Assembly: GCA_016931225.1 (NCBI GenBank)
Contig: JAFGFE010000036.1
Coordinates: forward strand, 1 to 63,648
Reading direction: 5' to 3'
DNA: 63,648 bases
Source of the DNA: Candidatus Zymogenaceae bacterium
Lineage (GTDB): Bacteria > Desulfobacterota > Zymogenia > Zymogenales > Zymogenaceae
Below, one piece after another: positions 43,208-52,916 of the stretch (position 1 is its first letter; each line of letters begins with the position of its first letter). Under the pieces are notes generated by a model, which was given only the letters and a program-made list of their open reading frames with translations, ran no database searches and was not told the DNA's origin. Position numbers and translations under genes: made by a program.

Positions 43208-44884
43208 ATGAAACTTTCTGGAAGTCTCGAAAAAAACAAACTTGCAGATATCCTTCGGGAAGTAAAGCGCGACAATTTAACGGGCGTATTGGCGGTCAAA
43301 TCCCAGGAAGGTTTTGGGACGATTCATTTTCTCAACGGCATAATCGTGAAGGCTTACTCTCCGACCTTCAAGGAACGTATGGGGAGGAGACTGATCGAAA
43401 AGCGTCTCATAAGTGAAAAGGACCTCCGAAAAAGCCTGATGTTTCAGAAAAAGGAGGCGCCGAACACACGCCTGGGCGACATCCTTCTCAAGCAGGGATT
43501 CATCACAGAAGACAACCTGAAGAGCACCCTCAAGGAAATCATGGAGGATACTTTGTATTCCATGTTTTTCTGGGACGGCATCTATCGATTCGAGGATGAA
43601 CAAATCGATGATGAAGAGGTGGAGCTCTCTGTGGATGTGGACGAGTTCCTTGAGGAAATCGACCGATCTTTTTCAAATATGGAAATCGATTTCCTCTCCG
43701 AGGAACATGACGAGGACATGCCGGTAAAATCCGTTCCAACCGATCAGGCGAACATCAAGGACGAGATTATTAAATCAATCGAGAACGTGGCCAACAGCAT
43801 TTCCTCATTCTCTCCCCAGGAATTGGTCATCCTGGTGGAAGACGAAAAACTGATGCGGACCATCTTCGCTGATGGATTGATGAATTTCGGCTACACGGTG
43901 GAGAGCTACGACAATCCGACGGAAGCCCTGGAGCGCATCAACAGCCTGGAGTTGACCCGGGTGTCTCCGGTGCTCATCCTTGACCTGGTTATGCCGGGGA
44001 TCAAGTCAACCGTTGAGATTTACGGCGGTCTCGAGCTCCTCAGCGAAATCAATCAGAACTTACCCCAAATACCGGTCATCATCATTACCTCCATCAATGA
44101 TACGGAAATCCGGCTCAAATCGCTCTTTATGGGCGCCAGCTATTTTCTCAATAAACCGGACAAATCCCATCTCAGCAGCAACCTGTTGAGAACGGGTTTG
44201 GATCAGTTCGTGGAGGAACTGTCGCTCTGCGTCGAGAACCTGTTTCGCAACAAGCGCATCCACAACGAAAAAGAACAGCTTGCGTTCATTCGGGAACAGC
44301 TCATCAGCGAGCTTCTTGACGCAAAGCTGGAGCTGGGAAGCGCCGAGCGGGAAATCGAACGGGACATCTTCGATTTGACTTATCTGAAAAAGACATCGAA
44401 GGAGCTGCTCAGAAAACAGAGCTTCGCCTTTATTTCGGACACTATCTTTAATTTCCTGAAAATCGATCACGATCGCGGATTCATCGCCGTACTGAAGAAG
44501 GCGGATATGAGCTATTATAAAGGATTCTCCAAGAAGGGCGGCGACAATATCGAAAAACTGAATCAGACCTCCTCGGCATTTTCAATGGGTGTGTTGGAGT
44601 TGGATTCGTTTGAAGAGGTGGTCACCAAGAGGACATTCTATTCCGGCAAGATGAGCGACTCGGATTCTGAAAAGCTGCACAAGCACATCGGGGGCTACCT
44701 GCCGGCAAACTGCCTGATTATCCCCTTTGTGGTGTACGATAAAACCGTGGCGATACTCTATTGCGATGACGAGTCCGGCACTGTCGCCGACAAAAACCTG
44801 GACCAGCTCCAGATCCTCGCAAACGCCGCCTCCCTGGCAATGCAGATTACCATTCTTAACGAGAAGATCGCCCGAAAAAGCTGA
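43208..44884 (+). CDS. PATAN (DUF4388)-REC-GAF response regulator
   Basis: A 558-residue cytoplasmic protein. Residues 1-50 hold the PATAN/DUF4388 start LSGSLEKNKLADILREVKRDNLTGVLAV, followed by the helical LGDILLKQGFITEDNLKSTL segment. A receiver domain follows (about residues 208-335) with LVILVEDEKLMRT, the phosphoacceptor Asp near 258 in LILDLVMPG, and the Lys in LNKPDKS. The last 200 residues look like a GAF domain (VLYCDDESG-type ILYCDDESGTVADKNLDQLQILANAASLAM). No DNA-binding domain is visible, so it signals by protein contact. It is divergent from the rnf operon. Confidence 0.85.
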   Translation: MKLSGSLEKNKLADILREVKRDNLTGVLAVKSQEGFGTIHFLNGIIVKAYSPTFKERMGRRLIEKRLISEKDLRKSLMFQKKEAPNTRLGDILLKQGFITEDNLKSTLKEIMEDTLYSMFFWDGIYRFEDEQIDDEEVELSVDVDEFLEEIDRSFSNMEIDFLSEEHDEDMPVKSVPTDQANIKDEIIKSIENVANSISSFSPQELVILVEDEKLMRTIFADGLMNFGYTVESYDNPTEALERINSLELTRVSPVLILDLVMPGIKSTVEIYGGLELLSEINQNLPQIPVIIITSINDTEIRLKSLFMGASYFLNKPDKSHLSSNLLRTGLDQFVEELSLCVENLFRNKRIHNEKEQLAFIREQLISELLDAKLELGSAEREIERDIFDLTYLKKTSKELLRKQSFAFISDTIFNFLKIDHDRGFIAVLKKADMSYYKGFSKKGGDNIEKLNQTSSAFSMGVLELDSFEEVVTKRTFYSGKMSDSDSEKLHKHIGGYLPANCLIIPFVVYDKTVAILYCDDESGTVADKNLDQLQILANAASLAMQITILNEKIARKS

Positions 44885-44920
44885 TGCAACCGCACCGGCT
44901 TTTTTTGCCGAAGACGTATT

Positions 44921-44962
44921 AAAAAACCGGCTTCTTCGTAAAAAACGAAGAGCCGGTTTTTC
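44921..44962. terminator. bidirectional terminator between two response regulator genes
   Basis: AAAAAACCGGCTTCTTCG pairs with CGAAGAGCCGGTTTTTC (one mismatch), with A-run on one side and T-run on the other. It serves the rightward PATAN gene and the leftward gene ending at 45144. Confidence 0.8.
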
Positions 44963-45143
44963 ATGCGATGAAGTACTTTCAAACGGGAACAGACCGCCCA
45001 TCAATGCCTCCCCGTCGACTTCTCCCCCTTCCTTCCCATCCCCACCTTCCCCCCTCATCCGGGAGACATGACTGGATTCGCGAGATGCTCAAACGTCTAT
45101 CGTTTTTGGATCGGCCTCCCCCTGTATTGGAATCCCGCCGGTT

Positions 45144-45704
45144 CTACCTCTTGAGAAGCCGTATAACCTCCTCCCGCAAATGAAACAGAGCGGTGGGCCC
45201 CTTGTGAACGAAGGAGTCGGTCATTTTTCGAACGGCCAGCGGAACTTTTTCCTCGGACATCACCGTGTACATGACCACCTTAATATCCTCGGATGAGCCT
45301 TCCGCCACGCCTTTCTTGATGGTCCTGATAATATCAAGCCCCTGGGGATTGCCGATGCCCAAGAAAATATCCACAATAACCACCAGCGGGTGGAGCTCCT
45401 GTACCAGCCTCAGTCCGTCTTCGGCCGTTTCCGCTTCCACAACAGCGATACCCTCCCCATTGAGGGCCTCACTAATTTGCGTCCTGGCGAATTTGGAATC
45501 TTCAATGACAACAACACGGGGCTTCGTCGAGGACGGGAGCCCCCTATTTTCATTCGGCTGTTTATCCCTTTTCCCAAGTTTTACCTTGAAGGTGGTGCCG
45601 CACGAGGAACAGATGACACTTTTCCCCGACTCCGGAACCTCTGACGGGTCCATGTAAATATCTTTACTGCAGCTCGGGCAAATAACCCTTACAAATTTCG
45701 CCAT
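45144..45704 (-). CDS. response regulator with N-terminal MJ0042-type zinc finger
   Basis: A 186-residue protein. The first 40 residues form a zinc ribbon, VICPSCSKDIYMDP...VICSSCGTTFKV, of the MJ0042/FrzS-like finger type. The rest is a receiver domain with RVVVIEDSKFARTQISEAL, the phosphoacceptor Asp near residue 111 in VVIVDIFLG, and a Thr/Ser plus Lys region at VMYTVMS and FVHKG. This layout is common in deltaproteobacterial signalling clusters. No output domain is present. It is convergent with the PATAN protein gene across a shared terminator and may act in the same pathway. Confidence 0.88.
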   Translation of the reverse strand: MAKFVRVICPSCSKDIYMDPSEVPESGKSVICSSCGTTFKVKLGKRDKQPNENRGLPSSTKPRVVVIEDSKFARTQISEALNGEGIAVVEAETAEDGLRLVQELHPLVVIVDIFLGIGNPQGLDIIRTIKKGVAEGSSEDIKVVMYTVMSEEKVPLAVRKMTDSFVHKGPTALFHLREEVIRLLKR

Positions 45705-46879
45705 ATAACACTCTTATACGTGTCATGTGAAAAATGAACGCAGCACTCCCCAAATTCGATACGTTCACTCATACACATAAGCAAACGCAAGCGCAATTAT
45801 ACCACAAACAAATCAGACAATGCCACTGTATCGTAATATTTTTTACCTTTTTTACTAAAACTTTTCGGTAACAATAACAAACAAAGCCGGAAAATATCAT
45901 ATCCGCCCACATGTATCCGTGATATTCGTTCAATTAATTGTCATTCACCACCCCCTTACACCCCACGCCTCTTTCACCCCGCCATTCAGTCGGTTTTCAG
46001 TCGGCCGGGATGACAGCGCCCTTGACCGACATGTATTCGATCCCGATCGGCAGTCCGAACAATTGACGTGAATACCTGTCCTTACCCTGCCGTCGTCGGT
46101 ATGCGTCATTATCTCTTTTTGACACACTAATACCCCGATCTCTTTCAATATGATGTGTCGTGTATGCCTCTCTTTCCACATCGTACTATGGAAGCGAATC
46201 GTCTATAAAAGACGCTTGAGCAAGAGAAATTTTAATAAGACACTGTCAAAAAAGCAAGGTTTATTTTTCTTTTCATGGGTGATGTCTCCCCGGTTACAAC
46301 GAAAAAACAGCCCTCCGCATGGGAGAAAACACCCGTTTTCATAGATATCCTGACCACCCCCGTTTTCCCGCTTGGTTTTTCCCTCATGCACCACGGGAGG
46401 GGAGTATACGGGAAATGACATGCGTCCGTCTTATGCCGTGTATTATCGGGGCGGCGCCCCCCGGCCGGTTCATCCTGTCTCGCATTGAAAATGGATCAGA
46501 CCTCTCTATATGTTTTCTCTTATATGATCACTTTTTCCATAAGCGTTTTTTCACCCTCGATGTGCCTGCCAGAGCGATGCCCCGGTGGTATTGATCATCG
46601 CCGAAAGGCGACACTGTGGAGTCGATCGAATATATCCTCCCGTATGTACTTCTTTCACGGCTTGAGTATCCCCGGGGCTGCCGTTGTCCCTGTACATGCA
46701 GGAAAATACACCGGGAAAAAACCCGGACGTGAAACACCTCATGTACTCCATGCATGAAAAAACAACCACTATTACAGATCTATACTATTTGATGGCATTG
46801 TGATATACTCAGCGACGTCGATCTATTGTTGATCAATCCCGTTATTGTTCACTCAGTTCGGAATAAAGGATAGCGGAAA
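45705..46879. other. 1.2-kb stretch without a recognisable gene
   Basis: Only short frames occur (up to 91 codons), none with a family match or a good ribosome site. The left 200 bases are AT-rich and contain the promoter region for the leftward gene at 45704. A minus-strand frame at 45997-46179 has the protein-like stretch GLPIGIEYMSVKGAVIP and could be the remains of a gene, but I cannot place it. The right-hand part holds a small CCGGG/CCCGG hairpin near 46710-46730. Confidence 0.5.
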
Positions 46880-47599
46880 ATGGGCGTCATACTCATACTC
46901 TTCGGTATTACACTCTTCGGGCTTTCGTTCCTCTATTATCTTGAAACCTCCGGCTATATTCTGATGTTCTCCGGTTTTTTGCTTTTCATACTGGGTTTGA
47001 GGAATATCAAGACGCGAAAACGGGAATCGATACAGAACGATACGGAAAAACGGGTTGTAACGATCGCCGACGATTCGAGATTTCCCGTTAAAAACTGTGC
47101 GAATCCCAATTGCGACAAGGAGATCAGGATTGACGTCAATCACTGTCCTCACTGCGGCTGGAAGTATCAATATTTTTACAGCATGAAGGTTTTCAGGCCG
47201 GAGGATAACGAGACATTTATGACGCTTGTAGACGACCTTTCGAAGAAAACGCGGACACAGAAAGAAAAGATCGCAAAGAAATTGACCGGTGGAATGATCA
47301 TGCGATACTCGTCTCTCGACATCCTGCTGGGAAGCAAGACCTCCTTCGAGAAGTTCGGCTGCACGGTGGAAGTGATACACGCCCTGACGGTCTTCAAACC
47401 CGCGAAGTACGATCGGGCCCTGAATCTGATTAACAGTCTGTCCAAACAGACCGGCCGTACTCCCGACGACCTCAATCGTCAGTTGGAAAACGGCATGATT
47501 TTCAAATACACCGCACGGGAGACAATGGCGAAGAGCCGTCAGGTGTTCGAAAGCTTCGGGTGCACGGTCATGGCCGGGGAGCTTATTCCGTCTCCATAA
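46880..47599 (+). CDS. membrane protein with zinc ribbon and two repeated C-terminal units
   Basis: A 239-residue protein. Two adjacent membrane helices (GVILILFGITLFGLSFLYYL and YILMFSGFLLFILGLRNI) are followed by a zinc ribbon, CANPNCDKEIRIDVNHCPHCGW, and then two similar units of about 60 residues. Unit 1 starts VFRPEDNETFMTLVDDLSKKT and ends SFEKFGCTVE; unit 2 starts VFKPAKYDRALNLINSLSKQT and ends VFESFGCTVM. The repeat form recalls the ribosomal L7/L12 C-terminal type fold, but I do not recognise a named family. GGAAAATG-type spacing at the start is weak. It stands alone before a terminator hairpin. Confidence 0.7.
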   Translation: MGVILILFGITLFGLSFLYYLETSGYILMFSGFLLFILGLRNIKTRKRESIQNDTEKRVVTIADDSRFPVKNCANPNCDKEIRIDVNHCPHCGWKYQYFYSMKVFRPEDNETFMTLVDDLSKKTRTQKEKIAKKLTGGMIMRYSSLDILLGSKTSFEKFGCTVEVIHALTVFKPAKYDRALNLINSLSKQTGRTPDDLNRQLENGMIFKYTARETMAKSRQVFESFGCTVMAGELIPSP

Positions 47600-47783
47600 G
47601 CGGGTGTGTGTTTCTCCCGATGGATACCGATCGGCAGGCGATATTAAAAGACCCGATATCGTCCCGGGCGTACCCTGAGGGTACGTTACCGTCACCCGAC
47701 ATCCCGCTGCATTGAACAACGATACCCACCAGGAGAAGCCCTGTGTGTTCTCGTTTCCCACGGGTTTTTTATATCCATACGGA

Positions 47784-47814
47784 AAAGACGGGGCGTGAAC
47801 ATCGCCCCGTCTTT
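47784..47814. terminator. bidirectional hairpin terminator
   Basis: AAAGACGGGGCG (47784-47795) and CGCCCCGTCTTT (47803-47814) pair perfectly with a 7-base loop. It separates the rightward gene ending at 47599 from the leftward V4R-like gene ending at 47886. Confidence 0.75.
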
Positions 47815-47885
47815 CATATACGGATATCAATCCGCCTCCCCTCTCTCATATCACCTGCGTTATCTGTCCTATAAAAAACCGGTAC

Positions 47886-48575
47886 CTACAGCAACTCCTC
47901 GGTGGTGATCTCCGCCGCCGGCTTTTTCTGTAAGAGCTCCCGGAATCGCTACTGACGTTCCAACATTTTTGATGAATGGGTCATGATGAAGGTGCAGTGC
48001 TTATCTCCCGCCGCGGCGCAGGACACCTCCCGGGCGTCAAGGGGGATATTGAAGCTTTCCGCGCACCAGCCGGAAGAATACCCGGCGTTAATAAAACAGA
48101 CCGGGTGGGACGATGTAATGTTATCGGACATAAAAACCTCGGCCTCAAAGGAGCCGGGGTGATGATAGGTCAGGATATAATCTTCGTCCGAACGAGGAGC
48201 GCTAAAGGGAAGAATATCCACGAAAGCCCAGCCGCTGTACGCGAAATAGATGGGCCCCGCCGCCAGTCGTTCCATTGGATCCACAAGACCGAACCTCTCG
48301 TGAAACGCCCTGGCTTCGTTTCTCCCCGGGGCCTGGCCGAACCTGTACAGAATTTGCTCGGATTCCTTCTCGCCGAATATCTCGGTCACGGAATCTCGAA
48401 AGGTCATGGCCAGTCCACGGGCCTGGGTCTACATGAACCGAGTCCCGTTTACCTGAATTCTCCCCCATTCGGGAATCGTGGTGATATCTGAAAAAAAGCC
48501 CTTGATTTTCTCCTCGGCGGACGCGAAGGCCGGCTCCAGTTCCTTGGGTACTCCCGCCGCTTTCAACTCGCTCAT
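47886..48575 (-). pseudogene. V4R/XylR-N-like protein gene with two in-frame TAG codons
   Basis: From ATG 48575 (AAGGAG upstream) the frame reads MSELKAAGVPKELEPAFASA and on to NGTRFM, then TAG at 48429-48431. It then continues in the same frame through a V4R-like domain (MTFRDSVTEIFGEKESEQILYRFG, FINAGYSSGWCAESFNIPL, AREVSCAAAGDKHCTFIMTHSSKMLERQ). A second TAG at 47949-47951 follows, then 20 more plausible codons (RFRELLQKKPAAEITTEELL) before a final TAG. The V4R domain is a small-molecule-binding module in activators of the XylR type; no DNA-binding part is present. Two nonsense codons without a frameshift could be decay or suppression. Confidence 0.65.
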
Positions 48576-48806
48576 CATCCACTCCTTCAGGTGAATTCCA
48601 ATGGGATTTTGAAGACGAAGACGACATTAGAATCATACCATCACGGCTTCTGTGACAATAATCGGAATATCTTTTTGTATTCTCGAATGGAAATGGGATC
48701 TCCGTATTTTCATTCAGCTTGTCCCACAAAACAGTAAACTTCTAATAAAGATCATGTGATAATTCAGGTATGGGTCGTCACCACGCCTTTTCTTCGCGGA
48801 TTTGGT

Positions 48807-49709
48807 TTACTCCGGGACGACAAACGCCTCTCTCGACTTGACGTTGACGACCAGAATTCCCACGGCGATACAGACAAGTCCCGTCACCAGACGAACCGTC
48901 AGCTCATCATTCATACACAGCACCCCCAGTACGACACCGGATACCGGCATCAGAAAAACAAACGTGGACAACGTGCTCGCCTGGTATTTCAAGAGAAGGT
49001 GTGTCCACGTCAGGTATCCGAATCCGGCGACGATGACCGCCTGGTAGAATATCGCCGCCGCCACCTTCGGGTTGACAACCACCGACTCACCCCGCTCCAA
49101 GACCAGATATGCGGCGACCAATATGTACACGCCGATAATCATCGGGACGAGCACCACCGTAATCGGGTCCCAATCCTCGAGATGCCTCTTGATATAGACG
49201 GTCTGACTCGCCCATAAAAACGCCGTCACCGTCATCACGGCATCCCCCACGAGCGTTTGCGACCCCCCGGTCTCCGACCGTGAAAACAAAAAGACCACCC
49301 CGACAAAGGCGAGGAGAATGCCGATAATCTTTCGGGGCGTCAAACGATCGTCTGTGAGAAAAAAGTGGGCGAAAATAGCCACATAGAAGGGCTGGAGATT
49401 CATCAGGATGGCGCCGTGGGAGACGGTCGTATTGTTGAGGCCGATATACAAGAGAGAAAACTGGGCGCCGAAAATTGCTCCCACCACACACATATGCCGC
49501 CAGCCGCCTTTTTGGACGACTATATTAATACCCACAATGCGGGAATAGGCATAGATCACCAGGGCCGATATGGTAAACCGCACCGCGGCCAGGGCGATCG
49601 GCGGCATCCAGATCAGGGCGATCTTAATGGGCAGGGCGTTCGACCCGAACAGGAGGCAGAATAATACCGCCAGTGCGGCGCCCCGGGCATTCATTGGCTC
49701 ATGAGACAT
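48807..49709 (-). CDS. EamA/DMT superfamily transporter
   Basis: A 300-residue membrane protein with ten predicted helices in two EamA halves. The first runs from ALAVLFCLLFGSNALPIKIAL to a fifth helix with IIGILLAFVGVVFLF; the second from LVGDAVMTVTAFLWASQTVYIKR to LVTGLVCIAVGILVVNV. The motif FGYLTWTHLLLKYQASTLSTFVFLMPV is typical of drug/metabolite exporters. Substrate unknown. The start at 49709 is chosen because the first helix follows directly; the longer upstream frame is not coding. It is divergent from the UroD-like gene at 49936. Confidence 0.88.
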   Translation of the reverse strand: MSHEPMNARGAALAVLFCLLFGSNALPIKIALIWMPPIALAAVRFTISALVIYAYSRIVGINIVVQKGGWRHMCVVGAIFGAQFSLLYIGLNNTTVSHGAILMNLQPFYVAIFAHFFLTDDRLTPRKIIGILLAFVGVVFLFSRSETGGSQTLVGDAVMTVTAFLWASQTVYIKRHLEDWDPITVVLVPMIIGVYILVAAYLVLERGESVVVNPKVAAAIFYQAVIVAGFGYLTWTHLLLKYQASTLSTFVFLMPVSGVVLGVLCMNDELTVRLVTGLVCIAVGILVVNVKSREAFVVPE

Positions 49710-49935
49710 GAGGCATACCATATCACCGGGGAAGATGTTACGCAAAGCAAAAATTGTCCCCCTGAAGTCACCAATTACGTGTCGTTCTTTCAAAGAGAAA
49801 TAATTTGCGCCGGCATTATCAGTTCTGATACAATGAGTCGACCATGTTCCCTTATACTTACATATATTTATTAGTGTATGAGTGCATCCCTTTTTGGTCA
49901 ACGGGGAACGTACGCTATGTGTTACGGAGGTCATT

Positions 49936-51099
49936 ATGCATCCAAAAGAACGTGTGGAAAAGGCTCTCAATCATCAGGAACCGGATCGAGTTCCGACCAT
50001 ATCGTGCATCGATGTGCAGAAGCATGTCTATGATATCTTGGGCGACACACCCGACAATTCGTACAAGTATATAACCAACCCGATCACCGCAAAAATCATA
50101 GACATCACCGCCCCCATCCTGAACCGCATCGGCATCTTTGAACGGGACGTAACGGAGTTCATGCTGAAAAAACTGGAGTCGGATATCATAATGGGATACG
50201 ATGCGTCCTGGGCGTTATATGCAAACATTTTCCTTTTTAAAGACTCCAAAGAGATGACCGACGTGTACGGACGCCTCTATAAGATCGTCGATGACGGGTA
50301 CGGGAATATGGACACTCCCATGTATCTGAACGGCCTTTTCACGACCCCGGAGGACTGGAAGAAGTTCAACAAGAAAAACTGGGAGGCGTTGCCCGAGAAG
50401 ATGTACAAATTCAACAGCCTCATCCAGAAGAAATTCGGGGACGACATTTTTCTTTTTGGCTCGGCTTTATACGGCCTGTTTGAAAACACCTGGCAGCCCT
50501 TCGGATTTTCCACTTACACCCGCCTGATCAAAAAGGAGCGGGGCTTCATGGAGGATATGATTGAATACAACAAGAATATCTATCTGAAGTTTATCGACGT
50601 CTCCGTGGACGCGGGCCTCCCCGGATTTATCTATTCCGACGACCAGGCCTACAAGTCCGGCCCCATGCTCAATCCGAAGACGATGGACGAGCTTTTCGGC
50701 AGGGCCTTCACGGAAATCACCGATCACGCCCACAAGCGCGGCATCAAGATCGTTATCCATACCGACGGCTGGACCATCCCCTTGCTTCCCTACTACGTGA
50801 AATGGGGCTTCGACGGACATCACTCCCTGGAGCCGACGGCGAACGTGGACCTGGCCGAATACAGAAAAACCGTGGGGCATGACCTGTCACTCCTGGGTCA
50901 CCTGGATATCGCCCATGTTCTCTCTCACGGCACCCGCCAGGAGGTCTTCGATCATGTGAGGGAGTCCATTGAAAAGGCTGGAAAGGGAGGCGGCCTGATT
51001 CTGGGTCCCTGCAATTCCCACGCGGATATCAAGGTTCAGAACATCCGCTGGATGATGGAGGCGATCGAGGAGTACGGTAACTACCCGCTGTCGTCCTGA
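49936..51099 (+). CDS. uroporphyrinogen decarboxylase family protein (methyltransferase-like)
   Basis: A 387-residue UroD-superfamily protein. It starts HPKERVEKALNHQEPDRVPT, the signature of the MtaA/CmuA methylcobamide:CoM methyltransferase branch and related corrinoid enzymes, and contains GIKIVIHTDGWTIPLLPYYV and LGPCNSHADIKVQNIRWMMEAI. The HTDG...P and C-x-H at the C-terminus (PCNSH) are the expected zinc-ligand positions. It likely moves methyl groups to or from a corrinoid protein; the partner corrinoid protein is not in this window. GGAGG supports ATG at 49936. Heme synthesis is unlikely. Confidence 0.8.
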   Translation: MHPKERVEKALNHQEPDRVPTISCIDVQKHVYDILGDTPDNSYKYITNPITAKIIDITAPILNRIGIFERDVTEFMLKKLESDIIMGYDASWALYANIFLFKDSKEMTDVYGRLYKIVDDGYGNMDTPMYLNGLFTTPEDWKKFNKKNWEALPEKMYKFNSLIQKKFGDDIFLFGSALYGLFENTWQPFGFSTYTRLIKKERGFMEDMIEYNKNIYLKFIDVSVDAGLPGFIYSDDQAYKSGPMLNPKTMDELFGRAFTEITDHAHKRGIKIVIHTDGWTIPLLPYYVKWGFDGHHSLEPTANVDLAEYRKTVGHDLSLLGHLDIAHVLSHGTRQEVFDHVRESIEKAGKGGGLILGPCNSHADIKVQNIRWMMEAIEEYGNYPLSS

Positions 51100-51224
51100 T
51101 GTTTGTGGAAGTTATCTGTGGCGAGAAGATCCATTCACGGCCGTCGCCGCTGCCTCATTCGTCCGCACCATGGTGAAAAACAGGCACATCCCCCTTGCAC
51201 TCACGGGCATGTGATGTTACAATT

Positions 51225-51259
51225 TCGCCCCTGTACCGATTGCATCGATACAGGGGCGA
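51225..51259. terminator. possible terminator after the UroD-like gene
   Basis: TCGCCCCTGTA (51225-51235) pairs with TACAGGGGCGA (51249-51259). The stem is strong but no T-run follows, so it may be a leader hairpin of the following mscS instead. Confidence 0.4.
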
Positions 51260-51307
51260 TGAACGTATTCACTCACTGCATGTTACATAATCGGAGGAAA
51301 TGACCGT

Positions 51308-52366
51308 ATGGAACAATTCATGTCATTCATCTCCCAGGAGTTTTTCGGCAATACCCTTGACCGATATCTGTATTTCTTCCTGGTTGTCATCGGCTTTACC
51401 CTGCTGGCAAAAATCATCTATCGACTGCTCAAACATAATATGAGGAAGATCACCCACCGCACCGCCACTCATATCGACACGATGATCGTCGATAACGTGG
51501 AGGAGCCGCTGGTGCTTATCCTGATCGTCGCGGGATTCCACTTCGGATTCAAGATCCTCACCCTCACAGAAGGCGCGAAGGCCTTCATCGACCGGGTGAT
51601 ACTGGTGGTGTTTCTGTTGGTGATTACCTGGCTCATTATCAGGCTTCTGGACGTAATCATTAAGGGAATACTCAATCCCCTTGTGGAAAAAACCGAATCA
51701 AAACTGGATGATCAGATCATCCCGGTGGTCTCGAACCTCATGAAGGCGGCCATCTGGATTATGGTCATTATTGTGATGCTGTCGGAGCTGGGCTATGACG
51801 TCTTTTCCCTGATTACCGGCCTCGGACTGGGGGGCGTTGCCATCGCCATGGCGGCCAAGGATACCATCGGCCATATGTTCGGGGGCTTCAATATCTTCAT
51901 GAACAAGCCCTTTCAGATCGGCGACATCGTCAATTTCAAGGGCACCGAGGCGGTGGTGGAACAGGTGGGCATACGTATGACCACCATGCGCACGTGGGAC
52001 AACACCCTCATCTATGTCCCCAACAGCGACATCGCGAACTCAATGCTGGAGAACATCTCTGCACGGAACGGGAGGCGTACAGTGCACGGCATCAGGATTT
52101 GCGGGGACACACCGGCTGGGAAAATCGAAGCGGCATGCGCGGAGATCGTCACGGAACTGGCGAAAAACGACGGGCTCATGGAAAAGCTTCGCTGCCACCT
52201 CTATACCTTTGACGACTATGCGCTCTCGATTCGAACGGAGTTTTGGATCAAACTGGACGTAAACTACTTCGATATCAGGCATCAGTGCAACCTGACGATC
52301 AAGGAGATACTGGAAAAACACGACATCAGTCTGGTCTCCCCGATGCCGGAGCAGGTGCGCTCATAA
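51308..52366 (+). CDS. mscS: small-conductance mechanosensitive channel, MscS family
   Basis: A 352-residue membrane protein. Several N-terminal helices are followed by the pore helix and entry GLGLGGVAIAMAAKDTIGHMFGGFNIFMNKPFQIGD near residues 178-200. Next comes the beta domain with FKGTEAVVEQVGIRMTTMRTWDNTLIYVPNSDIANSMLEN. It opens on membrane tension to release solutes during hypoosmotic shock. GGAGGAAATGACCGT precedes the ATG. A large hairpin follows the stop and overlaps the end of the convergent gene at 52437. Confidence 0.9.
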   Translation: MEQFMSFISQEFFGNTLDRYLYFFLVVIGFTLLAKIIYRLLKHNMRKITHRTATHIDTMIVDNVEEPLVLILIVAGFHFGFKILTLTEGAKAFIDRVILVVFLLVITWLIIRLLDVIIKGILNPLVEKTESKLDDQIIPVVSNLMKAAIWIMVIIVMLSELGYDVFSLITGLGLGGVAIAMAAKDTIGHMFGGFNIFMNKPFQIGDIVNFKGTEAVVEQVGIRMTTMRTWDNTLIYVPNSDIANSMLENISARNGRRTVHGIRICGDTPAGKIEAACAEIVTELAKNDGLMEKLRCHLYTFDDYALSIRTEFWIKLDVNYFDIRHQCNLTIKEILEKHDISLVSPMPEQVRS

Positions 52367-52396
52367 CCACGGAGAATAATCCTGTTGCGCATGTAA

Positions 52397-52438
52397 AGAA
52401 GCGGCACATCGCGGATTCCCGCGATCCCTGCCGCTTCT
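52397..52438. terminator. bidirectional terminator after mscS
   Basis: Outer stem AGAAGCGGCA / TGCCGCTTCT encloses inner stem ATCGCGG / CCGCGAT. It starts 30 bases after mscS and covers the stop codon of the convergent gene. Confidence 0.65.
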
Positions 52439-52916
52439 AATGCATTCTGACCGATACCTTCTTTTTTCGATAGCTCCAGAGGAAATAGACGTAGAGCCCC
52501 GCAAACAGGAGATCCACGGCCCCGAAAGCGATATAGGCAACGCCCAGCCCCAGACCGAGCGCCGCCCACACCAGGTACGCCCCGGCCCACGTGCGTAACC
52601 CCACGCCGAATATCGGTATGTAGAACTTGTATTTTTCGTAGTTGACGAACGGGAAGAGGTATCCCAGTCCCACGAAAAACATGAACATACCGTTCACCTT
52701 CATGTGGGTCATGGCCGTCATCCTCAGGCCCGGCGGCTCTCCGGCGACGGGCACGGACGAGAGGTTACACAGATTCGGGTCCAGGGCGCTTAGGACGACA
52801 TAGAGAATCGGATAGACAAAAAAGAGCCCCAGCCCCGCCAGCATGTCATAGACGCCCCCGGCGAGGATAGCGCCCCGATACCCTCGGGACACATACGCGG
52901 AATCAATTCGTTCCAT
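52437..52916 (-). CDS. four-helix membrane protein of unknown function
   Basis: A 159-residue protein with four predicted helices: AILAGGVYDMLAGLGLFFVYPI, MKVNGMFMFFVGLGYLFPFV, WAGAYLVWAALGLGLGVAYIAFG and AVDLLFAGLYVYFLW, ending in a basic tail. I do not recognise the family. The stop is TAG and lies inside the terminator hairpin of mscS. The start at 52916 is preceded by no strong ribosome site. No operon partners. Confidence 0.65.
   Translation of the reverse strand: MERIDSAYVSRGYRGAILAGGVYDMLAGLGLFFVYPILYVVLSALDPNLCNLSSVPVAGEPPGLRMTAMTHMKVNGMFMFFVGLGYLFPFVNYEKYKFYIPIFGVGLRTWAGAYLVWAALGLGLGVAYIAFGAVDLLFAGLYVYFLWSYRKKKVSVRMH

Noticed and set aside
47886-48575. General recoding of TAG (pyrrolysine) in this organism
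   Set aside because: TAG ends several normal genes here (LtrA, the methyltransferase, the AraC regulator, the Cys-hydrolase, the membrane protein at 52437), and no pyl gene is in the window. Only the local oddity is kept as a finding.
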